NCBI GenBank assembly: GCA_006844635.1
Contig: SPJO01000105.1
Location: forward strand, 1 to 31,401
Length of the DNA: 31,401 bases
Reading direction: 5' to 3'
DNA from: Methylophilaceae bacterium
GTDB taxonomy: Bacteria; Pseudomonadota; Gammaproteobacteria; Burkholderiales; Methylophilaceae
Positions 25,724-31,401 of this stretch are shown in pieces. Below the pieces are notes generated by a model, which saw only the letters and a list, made by a program, of their open reading frames with translations, was not told the DNA's origin and made no database searches. The position numbers and the translations under genes are program-made. Within the stretch, counting starts at the first letter, position 1, and every line of letters begins with the position of its first letter.

Positions 25724-25894
25724 ATGCTGAAAGCTTTTTTATCAATTTCTTTACTGATGTTTTACATCGTTTTAACTGGCTGCGGGACGCAGGGACCTTT
25801 ATATATTCCTGAGCAACGTTACCCGCAAAAAACACAAGAAGAAGCACCAAAAGCGCCAGAAGCAGCGCCTGCTGAGCAAACCACTAACCAATAA
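25724..25894 (+). CDS. lptM: LptM-like (YifL/LppL) small outer-membrane lipoprotein
   Basis: A 56-residue lipoprotein. The signal MLKAFLSISLLMFYIVLTGC gives lipidated Cys20, followed at once by the family signature GTQGPLYIP (compare CGxxGPLY.P in YifL and LppL proteins). The rest is a hydrophilic tail rich in Glu, Ala and Pro. In E. coli, LptM associates with the LptD/LptE complex and helps LptD mature. The position directly before lysA is a common proteobacterial arrangement and supports the call. It lies 9 bp upstream of lysA and is surely co-transcribed with it. Confidence 0.85.
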   Translation: MLKAFLSISLLMFYIVLTGCGTQGPLYIPEQRYPQKTQEEAPKAPEAAPAEQTTNQ

Positions 25895-25903
25895 AGACAC
25901 ACT

Positions 25904-27148
25904 GTGAATCATTTCGAATTAAAAAATGGCGTCATGCACGCTGAAGATGCCCCTCTAGCAACCATTGCTGAAACACATGGCACACCTTGTTATGTGTACT
26001 CTAAAAAAGCATTAACGGAGACGTTTCAACGTTTTGAAACTGGACTACAAAACGTTGACCATTTAATCTGCTTTGCCGTTAAAGCCAACCCAAACCTAGG
26101 TGTGTTGAGTGTATTCGCTAAGCTAGGCGCTGGCTTTGATATTGTTTCAGGTGGCGAGTTAGCACGCGTGATTGCAGCAGGTGGTGATCCGAAAAAAGTG
26201 GTGTTTTCTGGCGTCGGTAAAACGGCGGAGGAAATGCGTGATGCATTAATCGCAGGTATTTTTTGCTTTAATGTGGAGTCGCAGAGCGAGCTGGTTAGGC
26301 TAAACCAAGTTGCCGGAGAAATGGGCAAAGTTGCGCCAGTCTCTTTACGCGTGAATCCTAATGTTGATGCGAAAACGCACCCTTATATTTCAACAGGTCT
26401 AAAAAACAATAAATTTGGCGTAGCATTTGAAGATGCCGTTGCGGTATACCAACAAGCGGCTGCAATGGACAATATTGATATTCATGGCGTTGATTGCCAT
26501 ATCGGCTCACAGATTACAGAGGTGTCGCCATTTATTGATGCTTTAGATCGCATTCTTAGTTTGGTCGATCAATTAGAGGCAGAAAATATCACGGTCTCTC
26601 ATATTGATGTTGGTGGCGGCATCGGGATTACCTATGATGATGAAACCCCACCAGCATTCGATGCGTACACACAAGCCATACTAGAAAAACTGAACCAGAA
26701 AAAAGTGAAGCTATTATTTGAGCCAGGCCGCGCATTGGTCGGCAATGCTGGGGTGCTACTAACGAAAGTGGAATACCTTAAGCCAACAGACAGTAAGAAC
26801 TTCGCGATTGTAGATGCCGCGATGAATGATTTGATGCGCCCTGCTTTATATGACGCTTATCACAATATCGTTGCTGCTACGCCACGAATAGGTGAAACAA
26901 CAAACTATGAAATTGTCGGGCCGATTTGTGAGACAGGCGATTTCTTAGGTCATGACAGAGCACTCAACTTAGCCGAAGGCGACTTATTAGTTATTGAATC
27001 AGCAGGCGCTTATGCCATGAGTATGGCAAGCAATTACAACTCGCGCGCAAAAGCTGCTGAGATCATAGTGGACGGTGCACAAGTGCATGTTGTCAGGGAA
27101 AGAGAGAAGATAAGCGACCTATTTACAACAGAAAAGCGACTACCATAG
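25904..27148 (+). CDS. lysA: Diaminopimelate decarboxylase
   Basis: PLP enzyme of the alanine-racemase-like fold III that makes L-lysine from meso-diaminopimelate. The 414-residue product begins with GTG (MNHFELKNGV). PLP-binding Lys60 is in CFAVKANPNLGVL; HIGSQI, the phosphate-binding Gly-rich VGGGIGITY, EPGRALVG and the dimer-interface Cys in GPICETGDFL are all present. There is no in-frame ATG near the start that would keep the conserved N-terminus. dapF is not the next gene, unlike in many relatives. Confidence 0.97.
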   Translation: MNHFELKNGVMHAEDAPLATIAETHGTPCYVYSKKALTETFQRFETGLQNVDHLICFAVKANPNLGVLSVFAKLGAGFDIVSGGELARVIAAGGDPKKVVFSGVGKTAEEMRDALIAGIFCFNVESQSELVRLNQVAGEMGKVAPVSLRVNPNVDAKTHPYISTGLKNNKFGVAFEDAVAVYQQAAAMDNIDIHGVDCHIGSQITEVSPFIDALDRILSLVDQLEAENITVSHIDVGGGIGITYDDETPPAFDAYTQAILEKLNQKKVKLLFEPGRALVGNAGVLLTKVEYLKPTDSKNFAIVDAAMNDLMRPALYDAYHNIVAATPRIGETTNYEIVGPICETGDFLGHDRALNLAEGDLLVIESAGAYAMSMASNYNSRAKAAEIIVDGAQVHVVREREKISDLFTTEKRLP

Positions 27149-27279
27149 GGCATTTTTCCAATAAACACCTAAGAAATACTCCCAAAAAGTTGCAGAAAAC
27201 GATTCATACAGTTAAATTATTGTGTAAGAGATTTACTCTTAAATTAATTTACATAATGAAAAAGCTCAGGGAGATTTAC

Positions 27280-27435
27280 ATGAATAAGTTTTTGCTTTCT
27301 TTAATGGCAGCTTTATTTTTAGTGGGTTGCGCTTCAACAGGCGGCAGCGGTGGCTCATTACCAGAAATCGCACCGTATGATGACCCAACATATGAACCAC
27401 TTCCAGACATGGTGCCAGCTGCTCAGTTGAAATAG
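27280..27435 (+). CDS. Unrecognised 51-residue lipoprotein
   Basis: A short gene with a strong ribosome-binding site (AGGGAG, 7 bp before ATG). The signal MNKFLLSLMAALFLVGC predicts lipidation at Cys17. The 34-residue mature part is Gly/Ser-rich at first and then acidic and Pro-rich (PEIAPYDDPTYEPLPDMVP). I do not recognise a family. It is separated from lysA by 131 bp and is followed 10 bp after its stop by a strong hairpin terminator, so it is probably a separate small transcript. The upstream gap has AT-rich sequence with a weak TTGCAG (27190-27195) and TTAAAT (27212-27217) pair as the best promoter candidate. Confidence 0.65.
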   Translation: MNKFLLSLMAALFLVGCASTGGSGGSLPEIAPYDDPTYEPLPDMVPAAQLK

Positions 27436-27444
27436 TAGCCCACC

Positions 27445-27479
27445 ATAAAAAAAGCGAAGGTTATCTTCGCTTTTTTTAT
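27445..27479. terminator. Bidirectional intrinsic terminator between the small lipoprotein gene and purU
   Basis: A perfect 15-bp stem from 27445-27459 to 27465-27479, with the GC-bearing core AGCGAAG/CTTCGCT and a 5-nt loop, is flanked by A and T tracts so that it works from both strands. It lies between the convergent ends of the 51-residue lipoprotein gene and purU. Confidence 0.93.
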
Positions 27480-27498
27480 GCTTGCAAGAAACGCATGC

Positions 27499-28353
27499 TT
27501 AATCAAACACCACCGTTTTATTAGCATAAGTCAAAATACGATGATCAATATGCCAACGTACTGCACGCGATAGCACGACACGCTCTAGATCACGTCCTTT
27601 TTGTAATAAATCTTCAACCTGATCACGATGCGAGATTCTCGCAATATCTTGTTCGATAATTGGCCCTTCATCCAACACCTCAGTCACATAGTGTGCTGTT
27701 GCACCAATTAACTTCACACCTCGCTCAAAAGCACGGTGGTAAGGTTTTGCGCCAATAAAAGCTGGCAGGAATGAATGGTGAATATTAATCACTTGTTGTG
27801 GGTAGCGAGTAATAAAATCTGCCGATAAAATCTGCATATAGCGCGCCAACACAATCAAATCAACCTGATACTCATCAAACAACTTAAATTGCGCAGCTTC
27901 TGCAGTGGCTTTGGTTTCTTTGGTGACAGGAATATGGTGGAAATCAATGCCATAATAAGCAGCAAGTGCTTCTGTATCCCGATGATTACTGATAATTAAT
28001 GGGATTTCACAAGCCAGCTCTCCCGCTTGATGCCTGTGCAGCAAGTCGACCAAACAGTGATCGTACTGCGACACCATGATGGCTAACCGAGGCTTTTGTG
28101 CTGAAAACTTTAACTGCCAGGTCATATCAAACTGCGTTGCGACCTGATTAAAATGCTCACTAAAACGCGCTTCATCCAAGTTAAACTGATCTAAATCCCA
28201 CTCTACACGCATTAAAAATAAATTATTTTCTGCATCTTGATGCTGGTCTGCGTGTAAAATATTCGCATTATGTTGATGCAAGAAGTTGGCTATCGCAGCA
28301 ACAATGCCTTTCGCATCAGGGCAAGTAATGAGTAGTGTAGCTGTGTTTTTCAT
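27499..28353 (-). CDS. purU: Formyltetrahydrofolate deformylase
   Basis: Hydrolyses 10-formyl-tetrahydrofolate to formate and tetrahydrofolate. The 284-residue product has an N-terminal ACT domain (about 5-85, LITCPDAKGIVAAIANFLH) and a C-terminal formyltransferase-like domain. Its catalytic elements are INIHHSFLPAFIGAKPYHRA and TEVLDEGPIIEQD. In a methylotroph this would balance the one-carbon folate pool; in others it supplies formate for PurT. It is divergent from ispH, with a perfect TATAAT in the 93-bp spacer. Confidence 0.95.
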   Translation of the reverse strand: MKNTATLLITCPDAKGIVAAIANFLHQHNANILHADQHQDAENNLFLMRVEWDLDQFNLDEARFSEHFNQVATQFDMTWQLKFSAQKPRLAIMVSQYDHCLVDLLHRHQAGELACEIPLIISNHRDTEALAAYYGIDFHHIPVTKETKATAEAAQFKLFDEYQVDLIVLARYMQILSADFITRYPQQVINIHHSFLPAFIGAKPYHRAFERGVKLIGATAHYVTEVLDEGPIIEQDIARISHRDQVEDLLQKGRDLERVVLSRAVRWHIDHRILTYANKTVVFD

Positions 28354-28387
28354 GGCGGGCGGTTTAAATTAATATCAGATGGCAGGC

Positions 28388-28393
28388 ATTATA
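28388..28393 (-). promoter_or_regulatory. Probable -10 element for purU
   Basis: The minus strand reads TATAAT, 35 bp upstream of the purU ATG. The expected -35 position coincides with the -10 hexamer of the opposing ispH promoter, and its match to TTGACA is poor. Confidence 0.45.
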
Positions 28394-28412
28394 CCTGATG
28401 CAGCATGACGCG

Positions 28413-28418
28413 TATAAT
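28413..28418 (+). promoter_or_regulatory. Probable -10 element for ispH
   Basis: A perfect TATAAT, 28 bp upstream of the ispH ATG, predicts a leader of about 22 nt. The expected -35 hexamer (28390-28395, TATACC) matches consensus poorly and overlaps the purU -10 hexamer on the other strand. Confidence 0.45.
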
Positions 28419-28446
28419 CACCATCAATGAGAAATAGTTGAATAAT

Positions 28447-29439
28447 ATGAGTACTTTAGGAACAAATTCTAGTCGAAAAAAACCGCAAGATATTGTGCTA
28501 GCAAACCCAAGGGGCTTCTGCGCGGGTGTTGACCGTGCAATTATTATTGTGGAAGAAGCGCTCGCAAAATTTGGTGCGCCCATTTATGTGCGTAATGAAG
28601 TTGTACACAATAAGTTTGTCGTTGATCAGCTGCGTGAAAAAGGGGCTATTTTCGTCAAGCAAATCGAAGAAATCCCGCGCGACAGTATTGTAATTTTTAG
28701 TGCGCATGGGGTATCGAAACAAGTGCGCGCTGAAGCAGAGTCCCGTGGACTCACCCCTTTCGACGCAACCTGCCCACTAGTCACCAAGGTGCATAAAGAA
28801 GTTTCTAAAATGCACTTCCAACAGATGGAAATCATCATGATTGGGCATGCAGGCCACCCAGAAGTAGAAGGGACAATGGGGCAAACTGAAGGCGGCATGC
28901 ACCTGGTAGAAACGCCTAGTGATGTTGCAAGCTTAAAGGTACACGACGAGGACAAACTTGCATTCGTCACCCAAACCACCTTATCAATGGATGACACACA
29001 AGACGTCATCGATGCTTTAAAAGCCCGTTTCCCCAATATTCAAGCGCCAAAAAGTGACGATATCTGCTACGCCACGCAAAACCGACAAGATGCTGTTAAG
29101 AAAATGTCTGAGACTTGCGACGTAGTATTAATTGTTGGCTCACCCAACAGTTCAAACTCTAACCGCCTGCGTGAAGTAGCGGCCAATAAAGGCATTAATG
29201 CCTATATGCTGGATGACGCTGACTTACTGCAAGCTGAATGGGTCGCCGGTAAAAAGCGTATCGGCGTTTCCGCTGGGGCATCAGCGCCAGAGGTCTTGGT
29301 AAAAGATGTGATTAACAAATTGCAGGCTCTTGGCATCGATGATGTACAAGAGCTAGATGGAGTTGAGGAGAATGTCGTGTTTAAACTGCCGAAAGACTTA
29401 GCCGATGCGATTAAAAAGCAAGATGAGCAGCATTCATAA
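28447..29439 (+). CDS. ispH: 4-hydroxy-3-methylbut-2-enyl diphosphate reductase
   Basis: Last enzyme of the MEP isoprenoid pathway, an iron-sulfur enzyme giving IPP and DMAPP. The 330-residue product has cluster ligands Cys25 (NPRGFCAGVDRA), Cys109 (DATCPLVTKVH) and Cys207 (DICYATQNRQ). It also has the catalytic-region motif GHPEVEGTMGQ (137-146) and closing SAGASAPE. I chose the ATG at 28447; an in-frame TTG at 28438 adds only three residues. Ribosome-binding site is weak. fkpB, a frequent neighbour elsewhere, is absent here. Confidence 0.97.
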   Translation: MSTLGTNSSRKKPQDIVLANPRGFCAGVDRAIIIVEEALAKFGAPIYVRNEVVHNKFVVDQLREKGAIFVKQIEEIPRDSIVIFSAHGVSKQVRAEAESRGLTPFDATCPLVTKVHKEVSKMHFQQMEIIMIGHAGHPEVEGTMGQTEGGMHLVETPSDVASLKVHDEDKLAFVTQTTLSMDDTQDVIDALKARFPNIQAPKSDDICYATQNRQDAVKKMSETCDVVLIVGSPNSSNSNRLREVAANKGINAYMLDDADLLQAEWVAGKKRIGVSAGASAPEVLVKDVINKLQALGIDDVQELDGVEENVVFKLPKDLADAIKKQDEQHS

Positions 29440-29504
29440 TCATTGCCGTTATAGCGCAATGCAAGCGCTTTGGGTTTGACTCCCTACATCGGCACTAAAG
29501 GCTA

Positions 29505-29972
29505 ATGACACAAGACATTCAGAAAAGCCCCAAAGTACCCGTTTCAGCATTAGTGTTGATTCATACGGCTGATTTAGACGTCCTTATTATGGAGCGTGCG
29601 GATAAAGCTGGTTTCTGGCAATCTGTTACAGGTAGCATAGAAGCAGGCGAAACACCTTACGATGCCGCCGTTCGTGAAGTCAAAGAAGAAACAGGGCTCG
29701 ATGCGCTTGCTTTTGATTTTCAAGACTGGCAAGTCAATAACACCTATGAAATCTACCCGCATTGGCGTTATCGCTATGCGGATGGCGTGACTGAAAATGT
29801 TGAGCATCAATTTGGACTGTTACTACCGAAAGCACGAGCGGTCACATTAGCGCCTAACGAACATGTGCGCTATGAATGGGTCAATTGGCGAGAAGCGGCC
29901 CAACGCGTCTTTAGCTGGACCAATGTCGATGCACTGCAACGATTAGGCGCAAAACATAATTTAACATTGTAA
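29505..29972 (+). CDS. nudB: Dihydroneopterin triphosphate diphosphatase (Nudix)
   Basis: Nudix hydrolase of 155 residues that most resembles NudB, which removes pyrophosphate from dihydroneopterin triphosphate in folate synthesis. The Nudix box is complete and exact: GX5EX7REUXEEXGU at residues 43-65, from GSIEAGE to REVKEETGL. The preceding ADKAGFWQSVTG and later EHQFGLLLPKA and YEWVNWREAA fit the NudB subfamily. Substrate is inferred from subfamily likeness; other dNTP or NTP substrates are possible. It begins 65 bp after ispH, with no strong terminator between. Confidence 0.87.
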   Translation: MTQDIQKSPKVPVSALVLIHTADLDVLIMERADKAGFWQSVTGSIEAGETPYDAAVREVKEETGLDALAFDFQDWQVNNTYEIYPHWRYRYADGVTENVEHQFGLLLPKARAVTLAPNEHVRYEWVNWREAAQRVFSWTNVDALQRLGAKHNLTL

Positions 29973-30058
29973 GTAACAGAACATTTCTGCAAACAATCAA
30001 TCAGCTGTAAAATACGCACTTAGCAACTCTTTTATTATTAGGCTCTTGAAGAGAATAT

Positions 30059-31156
30059 ATGCAAACAGCAACCATTACATTTGATCAATTTCAGTCAACC
30101 AAGGATGATGACTGTCAAGAACGTATTCTAGCGGCGAGAGAAAAGCTGGGCGACCGTCTAGTGATTCTAGGGCACCACTACCAACACGAAAGCGTTTATC
30201 GCCATGCAAACTTTGCAGGTGATTCGCTTAAGTTAGCGAAATATTGTGATAACTTGGATGCTGAATACATCGTCTTCTTAGGCGTACATTTTATGGCAGA
30301 GGTGGCAGACATTTTAAGCCGCCCAGACCAAAAAGTAATATTGCCTGATTTAGCGGCAGGTTGTTCAATGGCTGATATGGCAAACTTAGCTAAAGTAGAA
30401 CGTAGCTATCGAGAGCTGAATAAGGTCTTAAACTTCGACGAAGACATTACACCCATCACCTATATTAACTCTGCAGCCGATTTAAAAGCTTTTTGTGGTG
30501 AACATGGTGGTATTGTCTGCACCAGCACCAATGCACCTAAGATCCTAGACTGGGCATTTAAGCAACGTGAGAAAGTCTTCTTCTTTCCTGACCAAAACTT
30601 AGGTCGCTGGACAGGCCATAAAATGGGTATTCCACTTGAAGAAATGCCAGTATGGGATCCAGACCTACCACTAGGTGGCTTAACTGAAGAAGAGATTAAA
30701 AAAGCAAAAGTGCTCTTATGGAAGGGGCATTGCGCTGTGCACCAAATGTTTCGCGCACAAAATATTGAGCAGTTTAGAAAAGAACATCCAAACGGCAATG
30801 TGATTTCACATCCAGAGTCTCCATTTGAGGTTTGCTTAAATTCAGACTTTGTTGGTTCTACAGAATACATTCTCAACACTGTAAAAGAAGCAGAACCAGG
30901 TACTAAATGGCTCATTGGTACAGAGCTCAACTTAGTCACACGCTTAGCTGAAGAAATGAAGCCAGAAAATAAACATGTGCAATTTATGAGCCATGTGGTT
31001 TGTGAATGTTCAACCATGGCCCGCATCGACCCACAACACTTAGCTTGGTGTTTAGAGAACTTGGTAGAAGGTAATGTTGTCAATCAAATTACTGTTCCTG
31101 CTGATGAAGCAACATTAGCAAAACTGACACTTGATAGAATGCTAGCGGCCTCTTAA
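30059..31156 (+). CDS. nadA: Quinolinate synthase A
   Basis: Iron-sulfur enzyme that condenses iminoaspartate with dihydroxyacetone phosphate to make quinolinate for NAD. The 365-residue product belongs to the longer NadA type. Candidate cluster ligands are Cys102 (AAGCSMADM), Cys225 (KGHCAVHQMF) and Cys315 or Cys317 (HVVCECSTMARID). Substrate motifs LGHHYQHESVYRHANFAGDS near 37-56 and GTELNLVTRL are present. A purine-rich GAAGAGA lies before the ATG. The 86-bp upstream gap has TAAAAT at 30008-30013 as a weak -10 candidate. Confidence 0.96.
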   Translation: MQTATITFDQFQSTKDDDCQERILAAREKLGDRLVILGHHYQHESVYRHANFAGDSLKLAKYCDNLDAEYIVFLGVHFMAEVADILSRPDQKVILPDLAAGCSMADMANLAKVERSYRELNKVLNFDEDITPITYINSAADLKAFCGEHGGIVCTSTNAPKILDWAFKQREKVFFFPDQNLGRWTGHKMGIPLEEMPVWDPDLPLGGLTEEEIKKAKVLLWKGHCAVHQMFRAQNIEQFRKEHPNGNVISHPESPFEVCLNSDFVGSTEYILNTVKEAEPGTKWLIGTELNLVTRLAEEMKPENKHVQFMSHVVCECSTMARIDPQHLAWCLENLVEGNVVNQITVPADEATLAKLTLDRMLAAS

Positions 31157-31157
31157 T

Positions 31158-31401
31158 ATGACAAATTCAGAAACCTGCGTACTTTGCTTACCTAGCCCAC
31201 ACCATGACCTACTATGGCAGGATAACTTTTGCCGTGTTGTTTTGCTCAACGATGCTGACTATCCTGCCTATTGTCGAGTAGAGTTAGTTGACCACGTGAC
31301 AGAAATGACCGATCTGACACCTGATGATCGTGCAAGAACAATGGATGTGGTGTTTGCAGTCGAAGCCGCATTACGTGAAGTGATTAAGCCAGACAAAATT
31401 A
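31158..31401 (+). CDS. HIT-family protein, partial (cut by window end)
   Basis: An ATG 1 bp after the nadA stop opens a frame that stays open for 81 codons to the window end. It begins MTNSETCVLCLPSPHHDLLW, continues NFCRVVLLNDADYPAYCRVELVDHVTEMTDL, and ends EVIKPDKI. This matches the N-terminal half of a histidine-triad hydrolase family with an N-terminal CXXC. The diagnostic HXHXH motif would lie past the end of the window, so function is not shown. The tight spacing suggests co-transcription with nadA. Confidence 0.8.
   Translation, partial: MTNSETCVLCLPSPHHDLLWQDNFCRVVLLNDADYPAYCRVELVDHVTEMTDLTPDDRARTMDVVFAVEAALREVIKPDKI

Noticed and set aside
27190..27279. Longer frame with a TTG start upstream of the 51-residue lipoprotein
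   Set aside because: It would put 30 residues ahead of a clear lipoprotein signal; the ATG at 27280 has a strong AGGGAG site.
29452..29468. Small inverted repeat AGCGC...GCGCT between ispH and nudB as a terminator
   Set aside because: The stem is only 5 bp and the following T-run is too short; read-through from ispH to nudB is as likely.
30460..31083. A 207-codon open frame on the minus strand across nadA
   Set aside because: It lies fully antisense to a clear nadA, has no recognisable domain and no ribosome-binding site; codon bias of nadA explains it.
1..31401. tRNA or rRNA genes, CRISPR arrays, IS elements, prophage or defence genes
   Set aside because: Reading both strands I saw no cloverleaf, repeat-spacer pattern, transposase or integrase; all sizeable stretches are explained by housekeeping genes.

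Overview
This 31.4 kb window is ordinary-looking, gene-dense chromosome from a Gram-negative proteobacterium, most likely a betaproteobacterium. I favour Methylophilaceae (Methylotenera/Methylophilus-like). The reasons are the moderate AT-rich base composition, gatCAB placed divergently to mreBCD, an Acidithiobacillus ferrooxidans-type gshA paired with gshB, and a PurU formyl-tetrahydrofolate hydrolase, which would suit one-carbon metabolism. The family assignment is inference; the proteobacterial assignment is firm. I saw no tRNA, rRNA, CRISPR array, insertion sequence, integrase or phage gene. No stretch longer than 300 bases lacks a gene: the largest gaps are 187 bp (25537-25723), 161 bp (4386-4546) and 131 bp (27149-27279), and each is described below.

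Layout. (1) 1-4385: a partial exonuclease III gene (xthA, minus strand), then pyrE divergent from it, then the gatC-gatA-gatB operon on the minus strand, convergent with pyrE. (2) 4547-18150: an almost gapless run of 15 plus-strand genes. It starts with the elongasome genes (mreB, mreC, mreD, mrdA/PBP2, rodA), continues with envelope maturation (rlpA, dacA), lipoate synthesis (DUF493, lipB, lipA) and glutathione synthesis (gshA, gshB), and ends with apbE, a NusG-domain-II membrane protein and a Gx-transporter-family membrane protein. A bidirectional hairpin terminator closes it. (3) 18190-25536: a minus-strand type IV pilus minor-pilin operon transcribed pilE, fimT, pilV, pilW, pilX, pilY1. 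(4) 25724-27435: plus-strand lptM-like lipoprotein, lysA and a 51-residue unrecognised lipoprotein, ended by a second bidirectional terminator. (5) 27499-31401: purU (minus) divergent from ispH, then nudB, nadA and a HIT-family gene cut by the window end.

How they work together. Region 2 joins the mreBCD-PBP2-RodA machine, which makes lateral-wall peptidoglycan in rod-shaped cells, to genes that trim or remodel septal and sidewall glycan (DacA, RlpA), and then to two cofactor routes. Its last three genes form a recognisable ApbE/NusG-II/Gx module whose biochemical job is poorly understood; I rate it the most interesting functional unit here. Region 3 supplies the priming and tip complex of a type IV pilus; major pilin, ATPases and prepilin peptidase must lie elsewhere. 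Many start codons here were reassigned from the longest open frame to an internal ATG, GTG or TTG, using ribosome-binding sites, signal peptides and overlaps with the upstream stop.
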